This document shows positions 22,801 through 35,200 of a stretch of 64,000 nucleotides of DNA, piece by piece. Every line of letters starts with the position of its first letter. The stretch's first letter is position 1. Origin of the DNA: Cinnamomum chago. Taxonomy: Eukaryota > Streptophyta > Magnoliopsida > Laurales > Lauraceae. Under the pieces are notes generated by a model that made no database searches, had not been told where the DNA came from, and was given only the letters and a program-made list of their open reading frames with translations. A program made the translations under genes and the position numbers. The stretch lies in assembly GCA_038049695.1 (NCBI GenBank), contig CP142453.1, positions 109,963,501 through 110,027,500 of the forward strand. The letters run 5' to 3'.

Positions 22801-24880
22801 CGCTTTTTTGTATGGCCATCCCAAGAATCTTTCTACATAGTAGCCCCCCAAGGAAGAATTCCTTGGGCGAGAGGGTTCATTGGGGAAACTGGAAGGTGAA
22901 TATAACTCTATAGAGAAGAAAGGTCACGTGGTATTTGGGGAAATAAATAAAAGCAAGAATCAAGGGAGAGGGGAATCAAACTGGGGATCTATCATCACTT
23001 GTAATTACTCCTCTCCCTTTTGATTTGCATTCCTTACATATGTGGATAGAGTGTTCTTTCATTAACCATCTCTTGAGGTGATCAAATGTGGGGGCTCATT
23101 TTTATATCTTATTCGTAAATGAGTGTAGATAAACATGATTGGTGAGCAGCTAGCCATTTGCATGTTAACTGATTGCATACGTAAATGAGTACAAACAAAT
23201 GACCCTTAATTTACTAAATATGGAATGGGCTTGTTCCGAGCCTTCGTTGGCCACCCTCGAATGACATTATTTCAAATTAGTCAATTTCATGCGAGTAGAG
23301 CACATGATGGGCCCCATTCAGTAGTAGAACTGTGAAGAAAGTTTAGAATTAGAATTGCGAACTTAGTCAAACGACGTTTATTGCTGGTTAACATAACATC
23401 ACAAGAGGGTGCAACTCATGAAAAGGAATGCCACCTAGTTTGTTTGACTTAGTTAGCTCCTCATAATTTTCTCTACGCTCATATTCCAAACGTTAAAGGG
23501 AATGGTCTCTCACAGTAGCTCAATTAGTTAGGGATTTTTGAGTGTGTATTAGATTACGTGAAATTGCGTCCCCGATGTAGGGGAAAAACAGAAATTCTAA
23601 AGGGATGAAAATGGCTCGTCTCACTACAAATTGCCCCGGTCATCATTGGTTTGTATTTGGGTTTATATTTAATTGTGGCTGCCTCTTTTATTCTGTCTTT
23701 GATAGTAAAATGGACTGCACATGGTATACAATGCATATAGACTCATGCTTGGGGGCCTGGCCCTGGACCATCATCTTTAACACAAAGCAGCCAAAATGAG
23801 GCAGGTGGGCTGGACCAGGGGACTAAACTCAAGGCCTCTTGGACCAAAAAAAAAAAAGTCCAACTGAAATGAGCTGGACTTAGACGAGCTTCATCTGCCC
23901 CAATGCCTGCCCCTTCTGGCTTTCGATGTTAGAGAATTATATAAATGGGATGTCCAAACTGCCACGCTTCAAACCTCTCCCCCACCCACTAGGGTTATAT
24001 ACATTTAATCCCATATATATAAAGAATCATACACAGCAAATGTTACGTTTCCTTGAAACACTTCCCACACGTGAGAGGCAAACTCCATGGCCTGAGTTCT
24101 TATGGGACCGGCTTGGATGGTTGGCAATAAGAAGATAATTTGATGAAAAGGTAACTACCCAATCAAATGCACGTCAAAATTTTAATGGTTTCTTAAGTTA
24201 CATTTTCTTTTTCAAAATTCAATTTGACGGTCAGTATAGATAGATTATAGCGAAAGCATCGATTCATAAAAGAGTTACCGATCGAAACTGTCGTTCAATT
24301 AATCATAAACGACTTCACCTAATGCTAAAATCGTCAGTTCTAACGACTCCGTTATCTCATATAGCAAAAGGAGGAATTCACAAACATAATAAGCATAAAC
24401 ACATACATAGTAATTACCTAAATTTTTTCATCAAATATTGGGATGGCCCTGGCACTTTTATATCAAGCAGTTTAAAAGAGCTTAGTCAGTTAGGCCTAAA
24501 CTCATCATCCAACCAAACTTGACCCCACAAAGGCCTAAAAGCCTAAAACACCAAGCCCAAGTCTCATTCTTCACACACCAATTGAACACCCCTAACCTCT
24601 CAACAGAAAGTTCATTCTTTCATCCCAATTGTCAAAACCTACAAACTCATCCACAGCCATTGGATTTACATTTTACAACCTCCCACACATCCAACGGCCA
24701 TGATCATTCCATGGCCCACCCACAACGCGGATCCACTCACCATGTTCTCGTGTACTCGCACCGACCCCTCTCCCCACTTTCAAAAAACCAGGGGGTAAAA
24801 CCGTAAATAAGGAAAAGTAGGGGACAAAGGGAAAAAAATCATATAATCCAAAGGCGTTTACAAGGCCACATTTGCATGGG
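19860..24880. other. Intergenic DNA upstream of the MLK gene
   Basis: No gene is supported. Visible points are a TAGGGTTGCAAATGAG word at 20622, resembling a hAT-like end without a clear partner, a T-run at 21942-21956, a (GA)n run at 22606-22620, and a GGCCCCCCAAATTTTC stretch at 22689 like a decayed transposon. The final 300 bp are presumed promoter of the kinase gene. Confidence 0.4.
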
Positions 24881-24892
24881 AGAGCCGAGTAT

Positions 24893-24902
24893 TCTATATA
24901 TT
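24893..24902 (+). promoter_or_regulatory. TATA box of the MLK gene
   Basis: TCTATATATT stands about 1.3 kb upstream of the MLK start codon and is followed by a pyrimidine-rich stretch typical of plant leaders. Transcription would start near 24925-24935. The position is inferred from sequence only. Confidence 0.5.
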
Positions 24903-24929
24903 TTTTTTGCTCGCCTTTTCTTTTCTTTT

Positions 24930-26225
24930 TTGTGTACAAACACAAGTTCTCTCGGACACACAGAAACGGAAGACAACAAAAATACATCCAGATTTCGCCC
25001 TCTCAAAATCCTTCATTTCTTCATCATCTTCTTCTTCTCTCGAGCAAACCCTAATTCTTCAGATCTTGCTGGCATTACAAGAACCAAATCTCTCTCTCTC
25101 TGGTTCTCTCTTTATATATATATATCCGTTGGACGATCGGAGGAGAGAATCGCAGTCTTCGAGTAATGTTGGAGAAAGGAATCGGTTTTTCTGGAGATTT
25201 GAATGCGATCGTCGAAGATTGATGGTTTTGGACGCGATCGGAGCTTGATTTGTTGCTCAATCGTTTCGGTTTCCGAGGATTTCGCGATCGGTTTGTGAGT
25301 TTCTCTTTGTGCTTTCGTTTTTTTTTTTTTCTTTTTGATGATTTTGATGATCGGTTTTTGCAGCTCGGTTGAGCTTGTTCGTTGGGTTTTGATGGTTGAA
25401 AGGTGGTTTGGAATGGTTTTTTTTGTGGTGGAGGTAGAAAAAGATTGGATTTTTTGACGTATTTGAAGGTTTTTTTTTTTTTTTTTAATGTTTTGGTTTG
25501 AGGTTTGGCTGCTGATGATGATGAAGATGATTGATGATCGGGTTTTTTTTGCTTCTTTTTGCTTCTGATGAGATTTGAATCTCGATGACGACGAGGAACG
25601 GTAACTGATTTTTTTGTGAAAGAGTTGATGGAGGGGATAGTGATAGTTTGTGGGGGGTGGTTGTTGTTTGGATTTGGTTGTTGTTTGTTTTCTTGGTCTT
25701 GGATGAAGATATGTTGTGCAAGTCATTTGATTTATGTTAGGAGAGATCTTTGCTTTTGCTTGTGTGAATGACTGATCATTAGTTAATAGTTAACAAAAGG
25801 GGGGAGGAGTTTCCGCTCTCAAACTGTACGGAAAGAGATATAGATTGCCGTTTTTGCTCTCTGCATTCGATTCATTTCAAAGGTTGTGGTTTTCAAAGAG
25901 TAAGTTTTGATGCCTTTTTTCCCAATACAAAACCCTCATATACCAAGGAAGACATCTGTGCCTTTTCTCTTTTGTCTTTCGCTGCTTATGGCTAATACAG
26001 CAAGTTTGATGGTAATTTTCATCAGGAAATGATGTTTTTCTGTGGCTCATTGCTTGTTCTTTAAGCTGAGTTCTGATCATCTTCTTTTTGGAGAGTGGCG
26101 TCTTTTGTTGCAAATTCCATTCTTGTAATGTAATAATCTGATTTTGGTTCCTTGGGTTCCCTTTCTCAGGAGTCCGGAAGGGATTTCTGGATATTTAATG
26201 CAGGTGTGATTTGCATGGGGATAGG
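24930..26225 (+). other. 5' leader of the MLK gene, probably with an intron
   Basis: The leader is CT-rich to about 25130. A strong donor, GTGAGT, starts at 25295. Possible acceptors are TTTTTGCAG ending at 25363, CTTTCTCAG ending at 26170 and AATGCAG ending at 26203. The simplest model is one leader intron from 25295 to 26170. The stretch between is T-rich, as expected of a plant intron. No coding sequence is recognised before the ATG at 26226. Confidence 0.5.
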
Positions 26226-29200
26226 ATGCCAGAACTGCGTAGTGGAACACGGCAGGCTCGGTTAAGATCCAAGCGTCTTGATGATCTTCAGCCTTCACCT
26301 CAGCCAATTGATCAAGCGGAGAATTGGGTGTTGCCTAATCAGAATAGAGCCGGAAGAAGGGTAGGGACAGGAAGAGGAAGGGGTTCTAATGCTGCGGCTG
26401 TAGCGAAAGGGCCTTTAGGGACACCGGCCAGGCAAGGTGCTGCTGGTAGAGGGAGAGGTGTTAGGCTGATAGACTTGGACCTAGAGCAGCCTTGTGAGGT
26501 TATTCCTGAAGCTGCTGTTGGAGGTGCTGAAGACCCTGGTTTGATTCGTGCAGAGAGAGTTGCTGATAAGAACCTGGTGATGGAAGGAGGAGGAAGTGCT
26601 GAGAAATTGATAGGTGCTGATGAAGAAGCGGGTGCAACTCCTGTTCCTGAGAGGGTGCGTGCGCCACTCCTTTTCTTTTTGTATTTTTCCCGTCAAAAAG
26701 TCGTTGGATCCTGTTTGGCATTGGTTTGTTTCCGTGTTTGGTGGGAGTGGTGTGGCACTCAATCTTCTAATTTTTCCTTTTAGTGCTATGAGATGCTTAT
26801 TATATTTGTTCGTGTTGCCTTTTGCTAATGTTCAGAGCATTGATATTGAGTTCTTCTTTCTGATAGCCAACTTTTAACCAGTGAAAGTTGCCAAATTAGA
26901 GTTCTGACCTACTACTTTCTTGAAATAGATGAAACAATTTAAGCTAGTTTTTCCTAACATAGAAAATGAAATATTTGTTTGGTGATCTAAATGCACTTGA
27001 ATGTTGTCCAGATTGAGCTGTTAACTTGACTACAGATATTGTGCTTTATTTGCCTATTTATACTGCAGGACAGCTTCCATCAATTATCATGCTTCCCAAA
27101 TCTTCCGAGGCTTTCTTTCTGGTAGCTCAGTGGTGGATCTTCATGAGAACTTTATGTAAACCAAGTTAATCGTGTCTTGTTTGCAATCATTGTTGCATGG
27201 ATTCTATGAAATGATGATAGTAACTATGCTAGACACGTGTTGGTCAAGTTATCGTGTCAGATTCTTCGTGGGTTCTTCTAGTTCTATTACTTAATCTAAA
27301 CAATGTTTTGTAGTTATATACTATTTTCACACGCTTTTGAATTCTAACTTTGACCTTTGAAATGATTATTACTTGTCTTTTTAAAGATTTGTACGTTGTT
27401 ATTATTATTGCTTTTTTTTAAAATATTTTTTTGATGTATTGATTATTATGCCGAATTCATGAATCCAACATTTTGAGATTTGACAAATCAAACACCTCGT
27501 ACTAGTATCGGATCCTCAAGCAACTTTGTTTGCATTTGAGTTTAGGTATAATAATCCTATTGCATTTACTGACAAAAAAAAAATCATCACCACATAGTTT
27601 GTTATAATGAAAATTTTATTTGTGGTGACATGAGGAACTTGCAAGGGAATGGAGAGAATATTAGACTGCAGAAAACTTAAGATCATGCATTCGTGTTCCT
27701 TTGCTTAATTTGTCCTGTTGAAGACTTGAAGTATCAGATGATAATCTCTTTTTGCAGAAATATCTTTAGAAGAATGTTGTTTCTCCTTTTGAGTATGGTC
27801 CACATCTTTGCCTGGAGTTTGATCCTGCTTATATGTATTTTTGCTTTTTAATGCATTATCATTAATAAGAGAAGTTGCTTTTTTATTTTATTTTTATTAT
27901 TTAATTGTTTGATTTGGTTAGTCCTTAGTTTATCGTCAATAGATGCTTCACACTCTTGTTGTTCGGACTAATGTTTTTAGAAGTGTTTGGGGGCTTACGC
28001 TTCAATGTTTGTCTCATGGCAAGATGTCCCAAAAATGTGTGGGACTCTAGCATTTACCATCAATATATGTTCTTACTAAAAGATTGTAGATAAAGAAAAC
28101 TTTAGGTACCTTGGATCTATGGTGCAACAGGATGGAGAGATTGATATTGATGTAAGTCACAGGATTCAGGCCGGGTGGACCAAATGGAGGAGTGCTTCGG
28201 GGGTCTTGTGTGATCGGAAAGTCCCCCTCAAGGTTAAAGGAAAGTATTATAAGGTGGTGGTACGTCCAGCGTTGTTATATGGATTAGAGTGTTGGGTAGT
28301 AAAGCATAATCATGTTAAGAAGATGGAAATTGCGGAGATGAGAATGCTAAGATGGATGTACGGGATCACAATACAGATTTGATTGGCGTCGTCAAATCCA
28401 TAAAGCCGACCCCACCTAGTGGGAAAAGGCTTGGTTTGATGATATGTTCTTACTAACGTTGTTGCAAGTGTTTGGGATTTTGCCTCAAATTATGTTTCAG
28501 AGTGAGGTGTCCAAAAAATTCCCGGAGGTCAGGTCTGACATATTAGCATGTAACTTGTATTTGGGGTGTATACTTCATTCACGTTCATATAGTAGGAAGG
28601 GGGATCGGGGTTGTATATATGCCCCATTAATGCATCTTGGTTCTAAGCATAAAGGAGGGGTAAAACCTAAATTTTCAGAATGAAGGCGATTTGGCTACTT
28701 GAGGGTTTTTTTTCCCTGCTGGACAAAATCGTAGAATGAATAAGGACCAATCCAATAAGATCCATCTGAAGTAGGCTTGACCCAAACTTGACTCATGAAC
28801 ATAAAGATCTTGCATGGGATATTTAAACTTGGCCCATGAACATAAATATCTCACGTGGGATATTTAAACTTGGCCCATGAACATAAATATCCCACAGGCC
28901 TGCTTCTGATGGATCTTATTGGATTGGTCCTTATTCATTCTACAAAAATACCCCTTTTGTGATTGTTTAAATAATGAAATGAAGGATATTAAAGTCATAC
29001 ATATGCCCCCTTTTGGTCTTGCACGGAATTAATTGCCCTAATTATTGCCCTTAACCTTTACCTGGTGACAGCTCTTTGGAACCTGGTAAATCCAAACAAC
29101 TTTCCTCATTCCGCTTTCCTGATTAAAAAAGCCAACTTTGCCTCTTTTATTAATTACTTATCTCTTTCTTTTCTGTACTTGATTCCATTCTAGTGTTAGT

Positions 29201-32200
29201 CTCAATTCTCATTATTCAAAATAGAAAAATGTTGTTTCTTTTGTTGTTGTTCTTATTTTATTAATTATCTGATGAGACTAATTCTTTGTCATTTATTCTC
29301 AATTTATGCATAAAATCTTAAATGTCCCAACTATAGCATGCTCTGCTTCCTACTGCATTTTAATTGATGATATTTCAAGGTTATTGACAACTTATAAGTT
29401 CTCTCATGGGAACTGGTGCACTCTTTTTCCCTGTAGGTGCAAGTCGGCAATTCTCCTGTATATAAGATAGAGCGAAAGTTGGGTAAAGGTGGTTTTGGTC
29501 AAGTTTATGTTGGGAGAAGAATAAATGGTGGCACAGAGCGTACAGGAGCGGAAGCCTTGGAAGTACTAGACTTTATCAACTTTTAGATCATTATTATGCA
29601 CCATTTTTTTATTGTATTTTGTTATGGGGTTGTTTGGAAACAACATATTTCTAAATGTTTCACTAGATTATCTGCTAGTTTTGAACATAATCTACACACC
29701 TAAAAGATTGTTGTTTGGCCAACTTGGAATGTATCCTGCAACTTTCTTACAAAAACCATCATATTACATTATTCAAGGATATGTTGTATAAAACAATCTT
29801 TTGTGAAAAAACTCTACCGAAAACACCGGTGAAGAGCATTAACAAATCTTCATAAGACCATGAGCAACCATTTATCATAGTGGCCACTATAACTTTCAGC
29901 ATTTTTTTGGATAGCTATAATTTTCAACATTGATTGTTCTTATAATTATTATAGGCAATCAATGAGCCCTACTAATTGCTATAAGTCCGAATATTAGAAT
30001 GGCCCATAGTGTATCCAAATTTTATGTAGCTTCTATAGCATTGTCATGATTACATAGTCCCCTTGTTGGTTACTAATATTAGGTGGGTTCTAAAAATTTC
30101 ACACTAGGTGGCTTCCACTGTGATTACCGCCGACATTAGGTGGGTCCCATATTTGATTACCTAGATTGAATTGTGTGACTAATTATAATTTTCTCGTCTT
30201 TAAATGAGTCTTATTTTTTGATGGCTCTCCTTGTGATTATAATTATTAGACGACTACCTACATCACATGGGTCCTAAATGATTTTTCATAGATGGATTCT
30301 TCAATGATGTCTAATGCTAGACAGGGACCCTTTGTGAAAATCATCATTAAATGTGTTACACTGTGGTTACCAACATTTATTGGACCCACCTTGATTGAAC
30401 ATCATTGACTCTTTACATTTGGTCCAATGATTTTCTAACATTGGATGGGTCCTACCATGATCAGAAAAAGAGATGGGTCTTATTATTGTTACAAATGTTA
30501 TGTAAAACCGACTATGATTAGAGTCACCTAGTATATTAGGGTTGCAAACGGAACAGTTCCGGATCGGAACCATAGTGGACCCGGACTTGTTTCTAAATAA
30601 TGGTTCCGGATTTGGTTTTGACTTGGAACCTGTGTCGGTTCTAGACCTGGTTTCGATAGGAAAACTCAGATCTGGTTCTGGAACCGGGTCCACCTAGAGG
30701 ACTGGAATCTAGTTCCAAAATTGATTCTCATTTCTTTTTATTCTTCATTTTTCTTAAAATAAGCATATCATTAAGCTTATAACAGTGCATCAAGTCTATT
30801 ACCTCTAATGTTATACATAAAATGTCCAAAAAAGAGTTGATTTTGAGGTACAATTTGCAATATCAAAGGCTCATATGCCGGGTCTCGGGTCCATGGGTTG
30901 AAACCTATATTGACCCGGAATTGGACCCGTTTATCAATCGGAACCTAATTCTAAATTAGGTTCCGGATCCGGTTTTTTACAGGTCAGAACTTTCAGGTGA
31001 TCGGAGAATTGGATACCCATTTGAAACCCTATCTAGTATGTTCATTGTGATTTCAAATATTAAACAATTGAAACCATTAGATAGGTCCTACTTTGATTAC
31101 TAGTATTGGGTGGGTCTAATTGGAATTACCATCAAAAGTTGAGTCCTTTTTTTTTTCATATTGGATGATTCCTATTTTAGTTGACTATTGATTACTCCAC
31201 TGTAATTACTAATTAGTGGGTCTCATAGTGGATCAATCATTCCTGCTGATCTCTTTACTTGTTTGGTCGAATATCTAGTGGAATCTTTTGACTGTCAAAC
31301 ATTTCAATTGAGTGTGTATTTTAATCTATAGAAACAGCCAAAATCGTAGGTAGCATAATATCATAACATGACGATATTTTTTTCTGTGATAATGAAATCT
31401 GAGAGCATTTAAGTACATTGATATTATGTTTTACATGTATCCAAACTCCCTAAGTTCTTTTCCTCTACAGGTTGCTTTGAAGTTTGAGCATCGTAGCAGT
31501 AAAGGTTGTAATAATTATGGACCTCCTTATGAGTGGCAAGTCTACAAGTAAGCACATTTAACTTTGATGAGGAAATCTTCTTGCAAATTTCTCTTAGATT
31601 CTGCTTTGTATCTTAAGCTACATATCTAATGCTTTGCTTTGCAATCACCAAGCAATCTCCATGGATGCTATGGACTGCCTTCGGTTCACCACAAGGGTCG
31701 GCAAGGCGATTACTACATTCTGGTGAGTTTTGCTAAAATGTTGATCTCTCTCTCTCTCTCTCTCTCACACGCGCGCTCGCGGGCATCTATATTGTCACAG
31801 ACTAAACAGAACATAATCCATTGTTTCAGGTCATGGACATGCTTGGACCCAGTCTTTGGGATGTTTGGAACTCTGTTGGACAGGCGTAAGAAGCGAACAT
31901 TGCAATTTTTTATCCCTTACTTTTGTCTTCTGCATTGACTAATTCTTGCAACAGGATGTCACCTAATATGGTGGCCTGCATTGCTGTGGAAGCAATATCA
32001 ATTCTTGAGAAGCTTCACTTAAAGGGGTACCTCTTATTAATGCAATCTCTGTTGTTTCCCTTGATAATGTTCAGTTGGCCAGCTCTGTTGTTCTTTAAGA
32101 AAAAAAATGTTATCTATTGATATCTAATCGTTTTATTTTTTATTTTTTATTTTTTAATTTTTTTTTTCAAGATTTGTGCATGGGGATGTGAAGCCAGAGA

Positions 32201-35200
32201 ACTTTTTACTTGGTCAACCTGGAACTATTGATGAAAAGAAACTGTTTCTTATTGATCTTGGTTTGGGTATGTTGTCAACGTTCAAGTCTCCATCCTATTC
32301 TTTTTTGTCATGCAAAAATGTTAACTGATAAATAAAGAGCAGCCTGCTCTACTTGGAAATCTTTAATAAGTTGTTTTTCTTCTTCTACCTAATGGTGATG
32401 AACTGTTTTGGAGTAAATTTCAATTCCATGGTCAGTGTGGCTAGTGCCATTAATATGTGTGCGGTTCAGCATCTAGGTGGAAGGACACATCATCGGGGCA
32501 ACATGTTGACTATGACCAAAGGCCTGACATCTTCAGGTTTGTATGTTTCTGAATTTTTATCCATTTTACATACCATCTAATGTATTCAGTCAAATGTCTT
32601 TCTCTGAACCATTGAAAAAAGTAATGTTTGTCTCTAACAGGGGAACGATAAGGTATGCAAGTGTACATGCACATTTAGGTCGAACTGGAAGTAGAAGAGA
32701 TGATCTTGAGTCATTGGCTTACACCTTGGTGTTTCTCATCAAAGGAAGGTTGCCGTGGCAAGGCTATCAGGTAGTGTTTTCTTAGTAGATTCGTGGTTCA
32801 TATTGTTGATTCTTTGTTATTGTTTGGTTCAATCTGCAGTCTGCACTCTCTTCCTTCATCTGATAATGCAGGGAGACAACAAGAGTTTTCTTGTTTGCAA
32901 AAAAAAGATGGCTACTTCCCCAGAGTTGTTATGCTTCTTCTGCCCACCTCCATTCAAACAATTTCTTGAGACCGTGACGAATATGAAATATGATGAGGAA
33001 CCAAACTATCCCAAGCTCATTTCCCTCTTCGATAGTCTGATCGAGCCATGTGCACCCTTGAGACCGATCAAAATTGATGGAGCTCTGAAGGTTGTTTCTA
33101 GCTTGAAGTAGCATGTTAGATGGTGTTAGGGATTACCATTGATTGTCTTTCAATTAAATGTGTATCTCATGTTAATATATTATCTTTAAATGATTTTTCT
33201 TTCAAAGGATTGACTTTCCAGTTATCATTCACATGATTAGGCTGGACAAAAGAGGGGAAGGATGCTTGTAAATCTGGAAGAAGATGAGCAACCTAGGAAG
33301 AAAGTTCGATTAGGAAGCCCGGCAACCCAGTGGATATCAGTTTACAATGCACGCCGACCCATGAAACAGAGGTAAATTATTTTATGCATCCTTCAAAATG
33401 GATGCTGTTGTTTCCATCATATTGTTATGCTTCAATCATGTTGCTGGTGGATTGTAAATTTGACCACCTATTTATATCCAGCTTTCATGAAGATTAACCT
33501 CAGTACCTTGATTCAAAGAATAGCCTCAGGACTTTGATGCATGAACTTTCTATTGATTATTACGACTGATACTGTATCGTTGTAGTTTATTGACATAATC
33601 CTAGGGTTACAAAGCTCAATCTGTGTCAAGAAATAATTTATGTAACATGCAAAATAGCTGATTAGGTTCATCTTTTGAATAACCCAACACCTTTTTTTGT
33701 GGTATTATAATTCTAAGGAATGATGAGATAATGGGATTGAAAACTTAACTTTTCTTGCTGTTATAGTTATATATATGAGAGAAGAAGAAGATAGCCCAGT
33801 GCCAAGGGACTCACTTCCTTAGGGCATGTTTGTGTAGTGTAAGTGAAAACAAACTTTTCTGCGGAATGCTCTACCTTTCCTACACCATCATTCTTGTCTG
33901 TGCGCCAAAAGGGAAAATAACACAACGGAAAAGGCTTTTATGCAGATTTGTAGAAAATGAAGCCAACAAATTTTCTTTTCCCCCACGGAACATCTAAACT
34001 CTTTTCTTTTCCTATTCTGTGGAAAATGCGTTACACAAAGGTGCCCTAAAACCTAAATGTATCATGTGAAGGAAATAAGGAAGAAGGTTTTCTACCATGT
34101 GATCTTCTCAAGGTTTTCTATCATGTGATCTTTTGGTTCAAGAATGATTGCGCAGCATCCTTAGCTAAAGGAAGATTGGCTAATACTGTAATGTTGTAGT
34201 AGCTTATTTGCGTCTGTATTTACTAGTCAAAACTATCATGAATTTATTTTGAGTGCTATGCATGTCTTAGCACAGTACTCTTTCCACCAATCAAATGGTT
34301 GGGTTTGCTCGTTTGATAATCCAAGTCAAGTCTTGACGTACAGATTCATGCAATCTTCAATGACTGAAAACTTTTCCTTGTGGGATCATAAATGGCTTTT
34401 CATCTGATTGATTTGTTGTAGATTTATGTTACACTTGGAAGGCGAGATTGAACAAGCTCTGGTGGTATCAGTTGATGCAATTCAAGTGTAATAAAGTCTG
34501 ATTCTTAAAAGCCAAATAACATTCAATAGATGGTCAACAATGTAACACCTCTGCATTACTGTCATTCTTGTGAAAGGATATGAAAATAGGATTGTACATT
34601 AGCTTTTATTGTCATCATATTTGTATTTGAAAGAAAATATTCTTTTTGGGGACTCACTCTGAATGCCTCACATGCCTTTGGCAGAAAGCAAAAGGAAAGA
34701 AGGAAGAAGTCTTCTGCAGTACTGAGTCTCAATATTGTTCTAAAAAGCTCTCTTAGGCAAGAGCCTTACAACACTTTAGAAAAGCAAAAAACTCGCAGCA
34801 AAAGAAGGCCTAATCTAATCTTAACCCTCAATTACAAAATTAAATCGAAATCATTGCTGCATTTGTTGGATTGGTATCTAAATCTTAGCCACGGGGGCGG
34901 GGGGGTTGGTTGAAATCCTTTTTCCTTCTGTTAATTGTTTTTGTGGCTATATCTTTTGATTGTTGTATTCTTGCAATGTATTATAGTATTTAGATGCAGC
35001 AGTGTTGAAAACTGGCTTCCAGAAGAGAGTAGGCTCCCTTATTGTGTCAGCTTGTCCTGTCTATACCATTTTTAACAAACATTGATTTTGTTTTCCTATT
35101 CCTTGCATGACTATTTTTCTGTTTGGACTCCTTTAGGTACCATTATAATGTGGCTGATTCAAGGCTTGCACAGCACGTGGATAAGGGTACTGAAGATGGT

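Noticed and set aside
25112..25726. 204-codon Lys/Ser/Thr-rich open frame on the - strand
   Set aside because: It lies opposite the T-rich leader and intron of MLK; composition is typical of the antisense of such DNA and nothing is recognisable.
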